Part shown: positions 48,986-57,816 of the stretch, in pieces
Layout: each line of letters starts with the position of its first letter
Numbering within the stretch: position 1 is the stretch's first letter
DNA from: Nitrospirota bacterium
GTDB lineage: Bacteria > Nitrospirota > Thermodesulfovibrionia > Thermodesulfovibrionales > UBA6898
Assembly (NCBI GenBank): GCA_004321925.1
Contig: SCQH01000048.1
Span: 1 to 64,000 of the forward strand
Reading direction: 5' to 3'
Length of the DNA stretch: 64,000 bases
Position numbers and translations under genes: made by a program
The notes under the pieces: model-generated
Database searches by the model: none
What the model was told of the DNA's origin: nothing
The model's input: the letters and a program-made list of their open reading frames with translations, nothing else

Positions 48986-49636
48986 TTATTCACTGGCGCC
49001 TCGATCGATCGTTAGCTGCCGATCTATCTTGTTTAAGAAATTCCCGCATCTCACCGGATGAGTGAGCGCCAGCAGGTGACCCGCATTGGGAACTTTCTCG
49101 CAGCCGGTCCTGGGGCAGGGCATCACGAGGTCTTTCTGGCCGTGAATACGAAACAGGGCTGCATTAGAAACTGCCGCCCCCGGCCATTTGGGCAGATATA
49201 GGCACATTGCCCTGATAAACTCCGGTTCGGCCTCCGCAAACATCCGCGTAACGATATTTTCATATTTTCCGGCAAGACGTTGGATTAAGGATACCGGAGT
49301 TATAACTGCAAGCGGAGCCAGGAGAGCTAAGATCCTCCGGACCTCTGACCTGCTGACAGCGCTGCCCATGAGCACAATTGCCCTCGGTTTTATGTGGCGT
49401 GCCATTTCCAGGGCAACAATACCACCCAGCGAGGACCCGCTCACAATGTCGCCGTCCTTTATGCTGTTTTCATCGATAATCCTTTTGGCCATTGCCGAAA
49501 ATGTTTTTTCGCCCTTATACGTTGGCCAGCTAATAAAATTGATCTCAAAGTTAATTTCTTTGCGGAGAGAATCGTAATACGATGGGTTCGCTCCCATTCC
49601 CGGCAACAAGTACCACTTATTCGTATTGGCTTTCAT
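48986..49636 (-). CDS. alpha/beta hydrolase
   Basis: A 216-residue alpha/beta hydrolase fold. LLPGMGANPSYYDSL is the oxyanion region, SGSSLGGIVALEMA is the nucleophile elbow, HGQKDLVMP carries the acid, and NAGHLLALTHP carries the His. The substrate is unknown. It is AT-richer than most of the window. Its stop lies two bases before the radical SAM start, so it heads the four-gene leftward cluster. Confidence 0.82.
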   Translation of the reverse strand: MKANTNKWYLLPGMGANPSYYDSLRKEINFEINFISWPTYKGEKTFSAMAKRIIDENSIKDGDIVSGSSLGGIVALEMARHIKPRAIVLMGSAVSRSEVRRILALLAPLAVITPVSLIQRLAGKYENIVTRMFAEAEPEFIRAMCLYLPKWPGAAVSNAALFRIHGQKDLVMPCPRTGCEKVPNAGHLLALTHPVRCGNFLNKIDRQLTIDRGASE

Positions 49637-50062
49637 TTAGTTCTTGCCGTTAACGCCTGAACTATGCCACCCGGCCACAGGCTTTTGTTAAAAACCAAAA
49701 CGGGCTTATTCCGGGTCGGTATGAGTGTTTTGTTCTGCAATTTATTATTGTTTCGTTAATTCTGTTGTTCTGCTGTGGTCTATAATTTTGTCGTTTTTAT
49801 CCAAAATTAAAATGAGTTGCCATTTTCTGGTCATTAGGCCGTCTTTTTGATGCTTGGCTAAGGGTTCTTCAGCAACCAAGTACTACCATCTGATTCCGCT
49901 CAAGGAAGCACCTATGCGTCTTCACTGGACCAGCTGGCAGGGATCGGCAGGGGGATGGATTTGGCGATTTAGCAAATAAATAGCTCCACATCCCATTTTT
50001 CATAAAACCACTGCAAAACCACAGGACAGTTGAATGAAATATCTCCAGGGAAGATCATGCGA
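49637..50062. other. 426-bp AT-rich intergenic stretch
   Basis: No ORF, RNA or convincing promoter was found. Composition is clearly lower in GC than the flanking operons. A TATAAT at 49781-49786 lacks a matching -35 and has no gene in position. It separates the hydrolase/radical SAM cluster from the YHS-protein gene and may be remains of transferred DNA. Confidence 0.5.
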
Positions 50063-50524
50063 TCAATGTGCACCCTTTAATTTGAGCCAGATCGCATCGG
50101 CCTTTTTTATGTGACCAGGAATGTCCTTGCTCCATTTTTCATACGCGGTCTTGCTGCAATTGAGGTATAGCTTACCGTCAACGATCGTCCATACCTCCGG
50201 ATCGGTGATGGCCTTCCGCTCCTCTGTCATGGCCCAGGCACAGTAACCGTCATACTGCGGGGCGTATTTCTCCGGACCTGCCGCAAAGAGCTCCCTGTTC
50301 TCTTTGGAGTGGAAATGCCAGGTCATGTTATGCCAGGAGAAGGTAAACGACCCGCTCCCTTTCACGGCCTTGCCGTCCTTGAAATATGCCACGGTATCGT
50401 AGCCCTTTATGGCGATATCCCCCGCCAGGGCATTCCCTGCAGCTATGACGCTGAATCCGGGAAAAAGCAATAATGCAAATAAAAAACCCATGAGACTACT
50501 ATCGAGTGATTTCAGTGATATCAT
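50063..50524 (-). CDS. exported YHS-domain protein
   Basis: A 153-residue protein with a signal peptide (about 1-35). IAIKGYDTVAYFKDGKAVKGS, FTFSWHNMTWHFHSKENRELFAAGPEKYAPQYDGYCAWAM and WTIVDGKLYLNCS are typical of periplasmic YHS proteins. The YHS fold is linked to metal, especially copper, sites in some proteins, but the function here is unknown. It is alone in its orientation block, with no recognised operon partner. Confidence 0.88.
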   Translation of the reverse strand: MISLKSLDSSLMGFLFALLLFPGFSVIAAGNALAGDIAIKGYDTVAYFKDGKAVKGSGSFTFSWHNMTWHFHSKENRELFAAGPEKYAPQYDGYCAWAMTEERKAITDPEVWTIVDGKLYLNCSKTAYEKWSKDIPGHIKKADAIWLKLKGAH

Positions 50525-50676
50525 GTCCGTCTACCTCCCCCTATCAATTATTTGCAGAGTGACTTTTCAAGCCGCTACCCTAATTATAGACTGTCGGGGC
50601 TTACCCAGGCGTGCCGATTACGGAGCAATTCAGTGCCGATAAGCAAATGGCACAACAGAGGGGGTAAGCCCCGATG

Positions 50677-51069
50677 TTATTTCTTCTTTACAGGTGGCTT
50701 AACCGCTTTCGTGACCTTCTTTACAGGTTTTTTCCCCCTGGCAGTCGTACTGCCGGGCTTTCCTTCTGGTTTCCCCTCAAGTTTATGGATTTGCAGCTCC
50801 AGTTTGTTTATCCTGGCTTTAATTGCTTTTACCTTGCTGTTAAGCATTGGATTCTTGACCGTTGCGCTCAAATCATATACCATCCCCCCCAGCTCCGATA
50901 TCTCTTTATGCACTGTTGCCTTCAGCTCATAAAGCTGATAACGTCGTTTTCCTTCATCGGTGACCTCCTCTGCCTTATGCTTTACAAGGGAAGCACCCTC
51001 TTTCACCATAGCAATGCCTTCTCCGACCCCTTTTTGTAGATCATCCTTAATCTTGACCCAAAAATTCAT
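50677..51069 (-). CDS. uncharacterised coiled-coil protein with a Lys-rich tail
   Basis: A 130-residue protein. The helical stretch 5-95 has heptad-like hydrophobics (LYELKATVHKEISELGGMVYDL, VKAIKARINKLELQIHKLEG), followed by a basic Lys/Pro tail (KKPVKKVTKAVKPPVKKK). It has no signal peptide or membrane helix. The tail resembles that of the DksA-like protein at 44240 in style. The family is not recognised; it could be a nucleoid or scaffold protein. Confidence 0.6.
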   Translation of the reverse strand: MNFWVKIKDDLQKGVGEGIAMVKEGASLVKHKAEEVTDEGKRRYQLYELKATVHKEISELGGMVYDLSATVKNPMLNSKVKAIKARINKLELQIHKLEGKPEGKPGSTTARGKKPVKKVTKAVKPPVKKK

Positions 51070-51123
51070 GGTATTCTCCTTTTCCCATTCATCAATAAAA
51101 GGCTTAACTTCTTTATCCAGTAA

Positions 51124-51948
51124 TCAATTATATTCTTCCTGGTGGTCTCCGAATACATGGTGGATGATCTCCCACGCGGTCTCTTCGATGGATTTGTTCG
51201 TCGTATCGACGACTTTCCAGATCCGGTGCTTCTTGCGGAGATCCCTGACATACTCGACCTCGGCAAAGATCTTCTTGAATTCGCTGTAGCTCGTCGGGAG
51301 TGAGGACTTTTCCTGGCGCACCCTCCTGATCTTCTGAAGGACCTCGGGATCGATCACCAGGCAGACGATCTTTTGCTGATCGATTTCGAAAAGCTCTTCG
51401 GGCAGGGAGATGCCCGGAACGATCGGGACATTGGCGACCTTGTAGCCTTCCTGGGCCAGAAAGATCGAGGTCGGGGTCTTGGACGTCCTCGAAAGTCCGA
51501 CGATCACGATGTCCGCGCCATCGAGATGCTCGGTGTCCCGGCCGTCGTCGTGTCCCAACGTATACTCGATCGCGTCGATGCGTTTGAAGTATCGTTCATC
51601 GACCTTTCTGAGCAGGCTCGGAGTTTCGAGCGGTTCCAGCCGAAGATAGGCTGCGAGGTTGTTGATCAGCGGGCCCAGAATGTCGAGATGAATAATCTTG
51701 TTCTTCACACAATAGGCGGTCGCATAGTCGCGCATCTCCTTTTTGACAAAGGTAAAAGCTATAAGGGCCTTATCCAATTTGGCCTGGTCGAGGACCTTTT
51801 TGAGCCCGGCCTTGGAATCAATGTCGTGGAAAAGCATGATCCTGGGGTGGGAGTGTTCAAACTGCACCAGGGCCGCCCTCAGAATATGCAGGCCGCTCTG
51901 GCCCGTAGCGTCGGAAATAATGACGATTTTTTTTGCAGGCATGTTCAC
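51124..51948 (-). CDS. ppsR: PEP synthase regulatory kinase/phosphorylase (DUF299)
   Basis: A 274-residue DUF299 protein that phosphorylates and dephosphorylates PEP synthase (or PPDK in relatives) using ADP and Pi. SDATGQSGLHILRAAL at the start, EYTLGHDDGRD, and the P-loop IVGLSRTSKTPTSIFLAQEGYKVANVPIVP near residue 150 are diagnostic. The target enzyme is not in the window. With the PEP carboxykinase at 3457 it points to controlled gluconeogenic flux. Confidence 0.94.
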   Translation of the reverse strand: MNMPAKKIVIISDATGQSGLHILRAALVQFEHSHPRIMLFHDIDSKAGLKKVLDQAKLDKALIAFTFVKKEMRDYATAYCVKNKIIHLDILGPLINNLAAYLRLEPLETPSLLRKVDERYFKRIDAIEYTLGHDDGRDTEHLDGADIVIVGLSRTSKTPTSIFLAQEGYKVANVPIVPGISLPEELFEIDQQKIVCLVIDPEVLQKIRRVRQEKSSLPTSYSEFKKIFAEVEYVRDLRKKHRIWKVVDTTNKSIEETAWEIIHHVFGDHQEEYN

Positions 51949-52109
51949 CTCAATTGTAGTATACCCTAACCCAGGGGAACGGCCGAGCGTTTTTTGCCAA
52001 ACCGCTCGAAATAAGTGGGGGTTTTCTGGTATATTTCTAAACCTGCAGTTTTAGGGGCATAAACCTCATCGATCAGGAGAGGCAATAAATACTACATAAG
52101 GAGACAGCT

Positions 52110-52787
52110 ATGAACATTTTGATCTTCGGCCCTAACGGGAGCGGTAAAGGGACCCAGGGGGCCATAGTCCAGAAGAAGTACGGGGTAGCACATGTTGAAT
52201 CAGGCGCCATATTCCGCAAGAATATCAGCGGCGGAACCGAGCTTGGCAAAAAGGCCAAGGAGTATATCGACAGGGGGGACCTTGTCCCTGATGATATAAC
52301 GATCCCGATGATCCTCGACAGGATCAAGGAGGATGACTGCAAAAAGGGGTGGCTCCTCGATGGCTTCCCGCGCAACGTCGTGCAGGCCGAGACCCTGAAT
52401 AAGGCCCTCAACGATGCGAAGATCAAGCTCGATTACGTGGTCGAGATCTCTCTCGACAGGCAGATCGCTGCCGACCGCATCATGGGCAGAAGGCTCTGCG
52501 TCAACGACAACAACCACCCCAACCATATCCATATCGATGCGATCAAGCCGGTCGAAAAGGACGGGAAGATCGTCTGCCGGGTATGCGGCGGCGAATTAAA
52601 GACACGGGCAGATGACCAGGATGCCGGTGCGATCAACAAGAGGCATGATATCTATTACGATACGACAAGCGGCACCATGGCCGCGGTAAATTTCTTCAAG
52701 AAGATCCCCGGCCAGAAGGTCATTACCGTCGACGGGGCCCCTGCTATCGGCGAAGTCTCAGAAAAACTGATGAAGCAGCTGGATTAA
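52110..52787 (+). CDS. adk: adenylate kinase with a metal-binding lid
   Basis: A 225-residue kinase interconverting AMP, ADP and ATP. P-loop FGPNGSGKGT at 6-15, ESGAIFRKNI, GFPRN at 85-89 and the lid from about 126 are present. The lid carries C130, H136, C156 and C159 (RRLCVNDNNH, CRVCGG). Spacing and residue types match the three-Cys/one-His metal site of Desulfovibrio adenylate kinases. It is a single-gene unit: AAGGAGA precedes the ATG and a strong terminator follows. Confidence 0.94.
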   Translation: MNILIFGPNGSGKGTQGAIVQKKYGVAHVESGAIFRKNISGGTELGKKAKEYIDRGDLVPDDITIPMILDRIKEDDCKKGWLLDGFPRNVVQAETLNKALNDAKIKLDYVVEISLDRQIAADRIMGRRLCVNDNNHPNHIHIDAIKPVEKDGKIVCRVCGGELKTRADDQDAGAINKRHDIYYDTTSGTMAAVNFFKKIPGQKVITVDGAPAIGEVSEKLMKQLD

Positions 52788-52815
52788 TTCCGCAAGCATA
52801 ACAAGGCATTTTTCC

Positions 52816-52847
52816 AAAGGCCTGCAGATCCTCTGCAGGCCTTTTTT
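52816..52847 (+). terminator. adk intrinsic terminator
   Basis: A perfect 13-bp stem (52816-52828 with 52832-52844) with a three-base loop, followed by TTTTTT. It lies about 30 bases after the adk stop. The A run on the left is short, so it acts mainly rightward. Confidence 0.92.
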
Positions 52848-53034
52848 ATTCTCATGCAGCCGGCAGATATAATTGCGGGAAACTGCCCGCGGCCCCCTTG
52901 CTAATTGCCCCGATAGGTGCTACCTTGTGAATATATAACGTATGGTAATGGCAAGGCATTGATCATTTGCGGCCGGAAGAGCTGAAAAGTCAGCGGAGCC
53001 GCATCCCTGGTACGCTGCAGCAGAAGGGACCCCG

Positions 53035-55329
53035 ATGACAGAACTGGATATGAAGATGCAGAATAATGCAGAAGGTGCGACGCGTGAGCGGGAGGAGCTG
53101 TTCCGGCTTATGTTCCAGAACCATAATGCCATTATGCTTCTTCTTGAACCCCTGAGCGGGCATATCGTGGAGGCCAATCATGCTGCCGAGATCTTTTATG
53201 GCTATCCGCGCGAGGTTCTCACGCAGATGTCAATTCAGGACATCAATACCCAGACGCCTGAGGAGATCGCCGGGGAACTGCAGAAGGCCGTAAGAGGCAA
53301 ACGCAATCATTTTGTTTTTCCGCACCGGCTTGCCGACGGAGAGATCAGGACGGTAGAGGTCTACTCTTCGCCCATTGAGGTGGACGGGACTCCCCTTCTT
53401 TTTTCGGTCATCCATGACATCTCCGAACGGGCAAGGACAGAACAGAAGCTTGCCGACAGCAGTCAGTTCAATGAGCAGATCCTTTCGGCATCACCGGTAG
53501 GCATTGTAACGTATGATGTCAGGGGGCAATGCATCTCGGCGAATGATCAGGCAGCGCGACTTATCGGTGCAACGAGAGAACAGGTCCTGAGGCAGAATTT
53601 TCGGGGCCTTGAGTCATGGAGCAGATCAGGCCTGCTTGAGCATGCTGAAAAAACCCTGGCAACCGGGGAACCGGGCAGGTGCATAGTCCATCATGTCTCG
53701 ACGTTTAACCGGGCCATGTGGATCGACTGCCTTTTCTCAAGATTTTCTGCCGGAGGGGTCCCTCATCTGCTCATTGCCTTTGCGGACATCACCGAGAACA
53801 AGCTGGCAGAGGATAAGATCAGGCAGCTCTTAAATGAGCAGAAGATCATCTTCGATAACATTGCGGTCGGGATCGGCTATTTCAAGAACCGGGTCATCCT
53901 GTCGGTCAATAACGCCCTCGAAAGGATGTTCGGGTATACCCTGGAAGAGCTGCAGGGTGAGACAACCATGCTTTTATACAGGAATCTGGAGGAATACCGG
54001 AGGGTGGGGGAGGAGGCATATCCTTTCGTCGACAGGGGGGAGGTATATTCCACCGAGGTCGAGATGCGGAAAAAAGACGGCACAATGTTCTGGTGCAATA
54101 TTGTCGGCCAGGCAGTCGACAGGGGCGACCCGCAGAAGGGCTCGATCTGGATGCTGCAGGATGTGACCAGCAGGAAGAGGACCGAGGAGTCATTGCGCGT
54201 CGCTACCAGGCAGGCGATGGATGAACGGGCGAAAACAGAGGCGGTCATTGCTGCCATTGGCGACGGTATAAGCATTCAGGACAGAGAGTTCAGGATCATG
54301 TATCAGAATGAGGCCCATAAAAAGATGATGGGAGAACATGAAGGCAGGCACTGCTACGAGGCGTATGAAAAAAGAGAGCATATCTGCGAAGGCTGCCCGG
54401 TTGCCCTCTCCTTCGAAGACGGCAGGGTCAACACCTCCGAACGAAGCGTTACCGATGAGCATGGCACACGCTGCTTCAGCATCAGCGCATCTCCACTGAA
54501 AGATGCTGAGGGGGAGATCATTGCCGGGATCGAGGTGGTCAGGGAGATCACGCTGCAGAAGAGGACCGAGGAGGAGATCAAGAAAGCAGAAAAACTCGAG
54601 TCTGTCGGCATCCTTGCGGGAGGCATTGCACATGATTTCAACAATCTGCTGCAGGCCATACTCGGCAATATCATGATAGCCGAGATGCAGGGAGTGACCG
54701 AAGAGCAGAGGACCCATTGGCTCAGAAGCGCTGAAGATGCCTGCGAGATGGCCCATGAACTAACAAAGCGTCTTATAATATTTTCAAAGGGCGGAGACCC
54801 CGTTAAAAGGCCGGAACCACTTGCTCCCCTCATCAAGGAACCGATCAGTCTGGCAGTGAACGGACTGGGCATTGTCCCTGAATATGATTTCCCAAGGGAG
54901 CAGCTCTCCCTGGTGGTCGACGCCGGGCAGATCAGGCAGGTCTTCAAAAATCTCGCTGTCAATGCAGTTGAGGCGATGCCCGGGGGCGGCAGGCTGGTGG
55001 TCACTGCCCGCAGGATAACGATCCCGGAGCAGGACAGTGTCGCCCTGCCCTCCGGCGCTTATGCAGAGATCATCTTAAAGGATTCGGGCATTGGTATTCC
55101 GCCGGAGTCCCTCGGCAAGGTCTTCGACCCTTATTTTTCGACCAAGGACCGGGGTTCTCAAAAAGGTATGGGCCTTGGGTTGACGGTCAGCGATGCGATC
55201 ATCAGGAAACACGGTGGACGTATAACGGTTGAGTCGGAGGTTGGCAGGGGGACAACGTTTCATGTCTACCTGCCCCTGGCCGGGACCGGAACAGGGCAGA
55301 ACATTCCCGAAACAGCGCAGGATCAGTAG
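53035..55329 (+). CDS. multi-PAS sensor histidine kinase
   Basis: A 764-residue predicted soluble sensor. Four PAS domains follow each other: about 20-135 (IVEANHAAEIFYGYPREVL), 145-260, 275-390 (MFGYTLEELQGE) and 400-515. The fourth carries a Cys-rich patch (HCYEAYEKREHICEGCPV), which may bind a cofactor. The kinase core has the H box GGIAHDFNNLLQAILG with His533, and ATPase boxes NLAVNAVEAMPGGG, DSGIGIP (near 683) and GMGLGLTVS. No membrane helix is visible, so it probably senses cytoplasmic redox or small molecules. No response regulator is adjacent. It is convergent with trpS, overlapping by seven bases. Confidence 0.92.
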   Translation: MTELDMKMQNNAEGATREREELFRLMFQNHNAIMLLLEPLSGHIVEANHAAEIFYGYPREVLTQMSIQDINTQTPEEIAGELQKAVRGKRNHFVFPHRLADGEIRTVEVYSSPIEVDGTPLLFSVIHDISERARTEQKLADSSQFNEQILSASPVGIVTYDVRGQCISANDQAARLIGATREQVLRQNFRGLESWSRSGLLEHAEKTLATGEPGRCIVHHVSTFNRAMWIDCLFSRFSAGGVPHLLIAFADITENKLAEDKIRQLLNEQKIIFDNIAVGIGYFKNRVILSVNNALERMFGYTLEELQGETTMLLYRNLEEYRRVGEEAYPFVDRGEVYSTEVEMRKKDGTMFWCNIVGQAVDRGDPQKGSIWMLQDVTSRKRTEESLRVATRQAMDERAKTEAVIAAIGDGISIQDREFRIMYQNEAHKKMMGEHEGRHCYEAYEKREHICEGCPVALSFEDGRVNTSERSVTDEHGTRCFSISASPLKDAEGEIIAGIEVVREITLQKRTEEEIKKAEKLESVGILAGGIAHDFNNLLQAILGNIMIAEMQGVTEEQRTHWLRSAEDACEMAHELTKRLIIFSKGGDPVKRPEPLAPLIKEPISLAVNGLGIVPEYDFPREQLSLVVDAGQIRQVFKNLAVNAVEAMPGGGRLVVTARRITIPEQDSVALPSGAYAEIILKDSGIGIPPESLGKVFDPYFSTKDRGSQKGMGLGLTVSDAIIRKHGGRITVESEVGRGTTFHVYLPLAGTGTGQNIPETAQDQ

Positions 55330-56312
55330 AGCCCCATGGCCTCCCGGACAAGGGCCATTGTTTCCTGACAGACCTTCCGGGCCTTCTGCGTGCCCTGGTC
55401 GGCAATCTCCTGGAGCCTCTGCGGCTGGCTGATGAGCTTCTCCCTCCTCTCCCAGATCGGTTCGAGGACCGTGTAGACATTCTTGATCAGGATCTTTTTG
55501 CAGTCTATGCAGCCGATGCCTGCGGTGCGGCAGCCGGCGGCAACCTCTGCCTGCTCCTCTTTGGATGAAAAGACCTTATGAAGCTGAAAGACCGGGGAGA
55601 GTTCAGGGTCGCCGATATCTGTCCGTTTGATCCTCGCCGGATCGGTCGTCATCGTCCGGATCTTTTGTTCGACCTCCTTCGGACTGTCCGAAAGATAGAT
55701 CGCATTGTCGTAGCTCTTTGACATCTTCCTCCCGTCCATGCCGGGGACCTTCGGGAATTCGGTCAGGAGGGCATTGGGTTCGGGGAATATCTCCTTATAG
55801 GTGTTGTTGAATTTTCTGGCTATCTCCCGCGATATCTCAAGATGCGGCACCTGATCGACCCCTACCGGGACATGCTTTGCCCTGTAGATGATGATGTCGG
55901 CGGTCTGTAAAAGCGGGTAGCCGAGAAAACCGTAGGTTGAAAGGTCGCGGTCCTTAAGCTCCAGCTGTTTTTCCTTGTAGGTTGGCACCCGCTCGAGCCA
56001 GCCCAGGGGGGTGATCATCGAAAGCAGCAGGTGGAGCTCGGCATGCTCCAGGATCCGCGACTGTATGAAGATGGTCGATCTCTCGGGATCGAGACCGGCA
56101 GCGAGAAAGTTGATGAGCAGGTCCCTGACCGACTCCTTCAGCACCTCCGGCTTTGCATAGCCGGTCGTAAGGGCATGCCAGTCAGCGATGAAATAGTAGC
56201 AGTCATACTTATCCTGCAGCCTGACCCAGTTCTGGAGGGCGCCGACAAGGTTGCCGAGGTGCACCCTGCCGCTTGACTGCATTCCGCTCAAAACTCTCTC
56301 TTTATGCTCCAT
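55323..56312 (-). CDS. trpS: tryptophan-tRNA ligase
   Basis: A 329-residue class Ic synthetase. SGMQSSGRVHLGNLVGAL contains the HIGH-type motif (HLGN), and PGMDGRKMSKSYDNAIYL contains KMSKS. CIDCKKIL and other Cys near the C-terminal third are noted but not obviously a metal site. ATG at 56312 is preferred; a TTG at 56324 abuts the GGAGG site. No trp-related regulation is visible in the 100-bp leader. Confidence 0.95.
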   Translation of the reverse strand: MEHKERVLSGMQSSGRVHLGNLVGALQNWVRLQDKYDCYYFIADWHALTTGYAKPEVLKESVRDLLINFLAAGLDPERSTIFIQSRILEHAELHLLLSMITPLGWLERVPTYKEKQLELKDRDLSTYGFLGYPLLQTADIIIYRAKHVPVGVDQVPHLEISREIARKFNNTYKEIFPEPNALLTEFPKVPGMDGRKMSKSYDNAIYLSDSPKEVEQKIRTMTTDPARIKRTDIGDPELSPVFQLHKVFSSKEEQAEVAAGCRTAGIGCIDCKKILIKNVYTVLEPIWERREKLISQPQRLQEIADQGTQKARKVCQETMALVREAMGLY

Positions 56313-56414
56313 CAGAACGATCAACCTCCGTAGTCACTGGTAAAAGAAAATAGAAAGGCCTCATATTATTCATATAAAACAGGCGGGCTGTCAAGAAATG
56401 AGGCGCCTGCAGGA

Positions 56415-57317
56415 TCAGATGAGAGCAGCCTGCCAGTGGCGGCTGGCCTCGGCGTTTATGAGGCCTGTCTCAAGGTACTCGCCGATGATCACGACCCGGT
56501 TTTCCCGGACCGGATTGTTCATGAGGGACGAGGAGATATTGCCATACGCCAGGTCGAACCGGGCCGGACCTCTGTCTGTCTGAAGCAGGGCCTTGACCCG
56601 CACAACCCTGCCGAAACGCTCTGAGCCCAGATCGCCGAGAAAGGCCTCCATCGAGGCATGACTGATATCACCGGCCAGGGAGAGGGAGATAGTATCAAAG
56701 CGAAGCCTGCCTCTGTGGGCCGTGCTTCCGGACGCGGCCTGCCTGGCCTCAGGGACCTCAGGCAGTGGTTCGGAAATGACCGCCTTGACCGTACGGTAAA
56801 TGACGGCGCGGGGGTTCAGCGATTCGATCAGAGCCGTGGTCCTTTTGAGGAGGTCCTCATCAGCACGATCTGCTTTATTGATCAGGATGATGTCCGAGCT
56901 TGTGATCTGTTCCCGGAAAAAATCCCCGTACATTTCGGCCTCATAAAGCTCGAGGAACTCAGAGACATCCACGACCCCGATGACGCTGTACTGTCGGATC
57001 CCGAGCTCTTCAAGGGCCCCGATGACCCCGTCCGGGGAAGCAATGCCGCTGGGTTCTATAATGAGCTGCTCCGGGGCATGCTCCGCCCTGATCTTTCTGA
57101 TCGTGGTGATAAGGTCGGACCTGAGGCTGCAGCAGACGCATCCGCTGGGGAGCTCCACCGAATCGATGCCGGCGTCGGCAAAAAGGTCGCCGTCAATGCC
57201 TGCCTTGCCGAAGTCATTGACCAGGACAACGGTCCTGAGCGGCGATGCCGAGACCATGTTACGGATAAAGGTCGTTTTTCCCGAGCCCAGGAGCCCGCAG
57301 ACGATAGTTGTTTTCAT
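56415..57317 (-). CDS. COG0523 (CobW/ZigA-like) metallochaperone GTPase
   Basis: A 300-residue G3E GTPase. Walker A GLLGSGKTT at 8-16, ELPSGCVCC with the metal-binding GCxCC near residue 58, IIEPSGIASP, and NKADRADE (NKxD) are present. The C-terminal domain is shorter than in CobW. Family members deliver zinc, cobalt or other metals. It is divergent from a Fur/PerR-type regulator across a palindrome-rich operator region, so metal-responsive control is likely. The start at 57317 has GGAGAAAC just upstream. Confidence 0.88.
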   Translation of the reverse strand: MKTTIVCGLLGSGKTTFIRNMVSASPLRTVVLVNDFGKAGIDGDLFADAGIDSVELPSGCVCCSLRSDLITTIRKIRAEHAPEQLIIEPSGIASPDGVIGALEELGIRQYSVIGVVDVSEFLELYEAEMYGDFFREQITSSDIILINKADRADEDLLKRTTALIESLNPRAVIYRTVKAVISEPLPEVPEARQAASGSTAHRGRLRFDTISLSLAGDISHASMEAFLGDLGSERFGRVVRVKALLQTDRGPARFDLAYGNISSSLMNNPVRENRVVIIGEYLETGLINAEASRHWQAALI

Positions 57318-57335
57318 GTTTCTCCGATTACTTGA

Positions 57336-57362
57336 CAATAATGATTATTATATGATAATTTT
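57336..57362. promoter_or_regulatory. Fur/PerR-type operator between the GTPase gene and perR
   Basis: ATAAT-G-ATTAT at 57338-57348 equals the core of the PerR box consensus (ATAATNATTAT). An overlapping inverted pair ATTAT-ATG-ATAAT spans 57346-57358. A minus-strand TATAAT (57352-57347) for the divergent GTPase gene lies inside. Both genes are therefore probably controlled by the adjacent regulator. Confidence 0.75.
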
Positions 57363-57381
57363 AATTAAAAAGAAACTGACT

Positions 57382-57816
57382 ATGCCAATACAAAAATATA
57401 AAGGACTCGGACTTAAGCTGACCCCTCAGAGGCTGGCCATACTTGACTACCTTGAGGGGAACAAAGAGCATCCTTCTGCTGAGGGGATTTATCATGCTGT
57501 CCTGAGGAAATTTCCGACCATGTCCTTTGCGACGGTCTATGCGACACTGACGACACTCAGGCAGAAGGGCAGCATCGCCGAGATAACGATCGACCCGGAT
57601 AAAAAAAGGTTCGACCCGAATACCGAACCGCATCATCACCTTATCTGCAGCTCCTGCAAAAAGGTGGTTGATGTTTTCGAGGATTATCAGGTCAGGCTGC
57701 CGGAGAGCGTAACAAACGGGTTTGATATTACCGGCAACCATATCGAGTTTTACGGGTTCTGTCCCGTATGCAAGGATCAGTCTGACATCAGGAAACCTAA
57801 AGGGGGAAAACATTAA
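57382..57816 (+). CDS. perR: PerR-like Fur-family repressor
   Basis: A 144-residue Fur-fold regulator. The winged helix has LTPQRLAILDYLEGN and SFATVYATLTTLRQKG. The sensing region KKRFDPNTEPHHHLICSSCKKVVDV keeps the Asp and His arrangement of PerR (R-F-D, HHH, later Asp), whereas typical Fur or Zur proteins differ there. Two CxxC pairs (CSSC, CPVC) hold structural zinc. It heads a tightly packed operon ending in a flavodiiron protein, so peroxide or oxygen response is the likely role. ATG at 57382 is chosen over an in-frame ATG at 57352 inside the operator. Confidence 0.85.
   Translation: MPIQKYKGLGLKLTPQRLAILDYLEGNKEHPSAEGIYHAVLRKFPTMSFATVYATLTTLRQKGSIAEITIDPDKKRFDPNTEPHHHLICSSCKKVVDVFEDYQVRLPESVTNGFDITGNHIEFYGFCPVCKDQSDIRKPKGGKH

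Noticed and set aside
49661-49690. GTTAAC and GCCTGAAC resembling parts of an integron attC site
   Set aside because: No matching second core at the right distance, no cassette series and no integrase in view.
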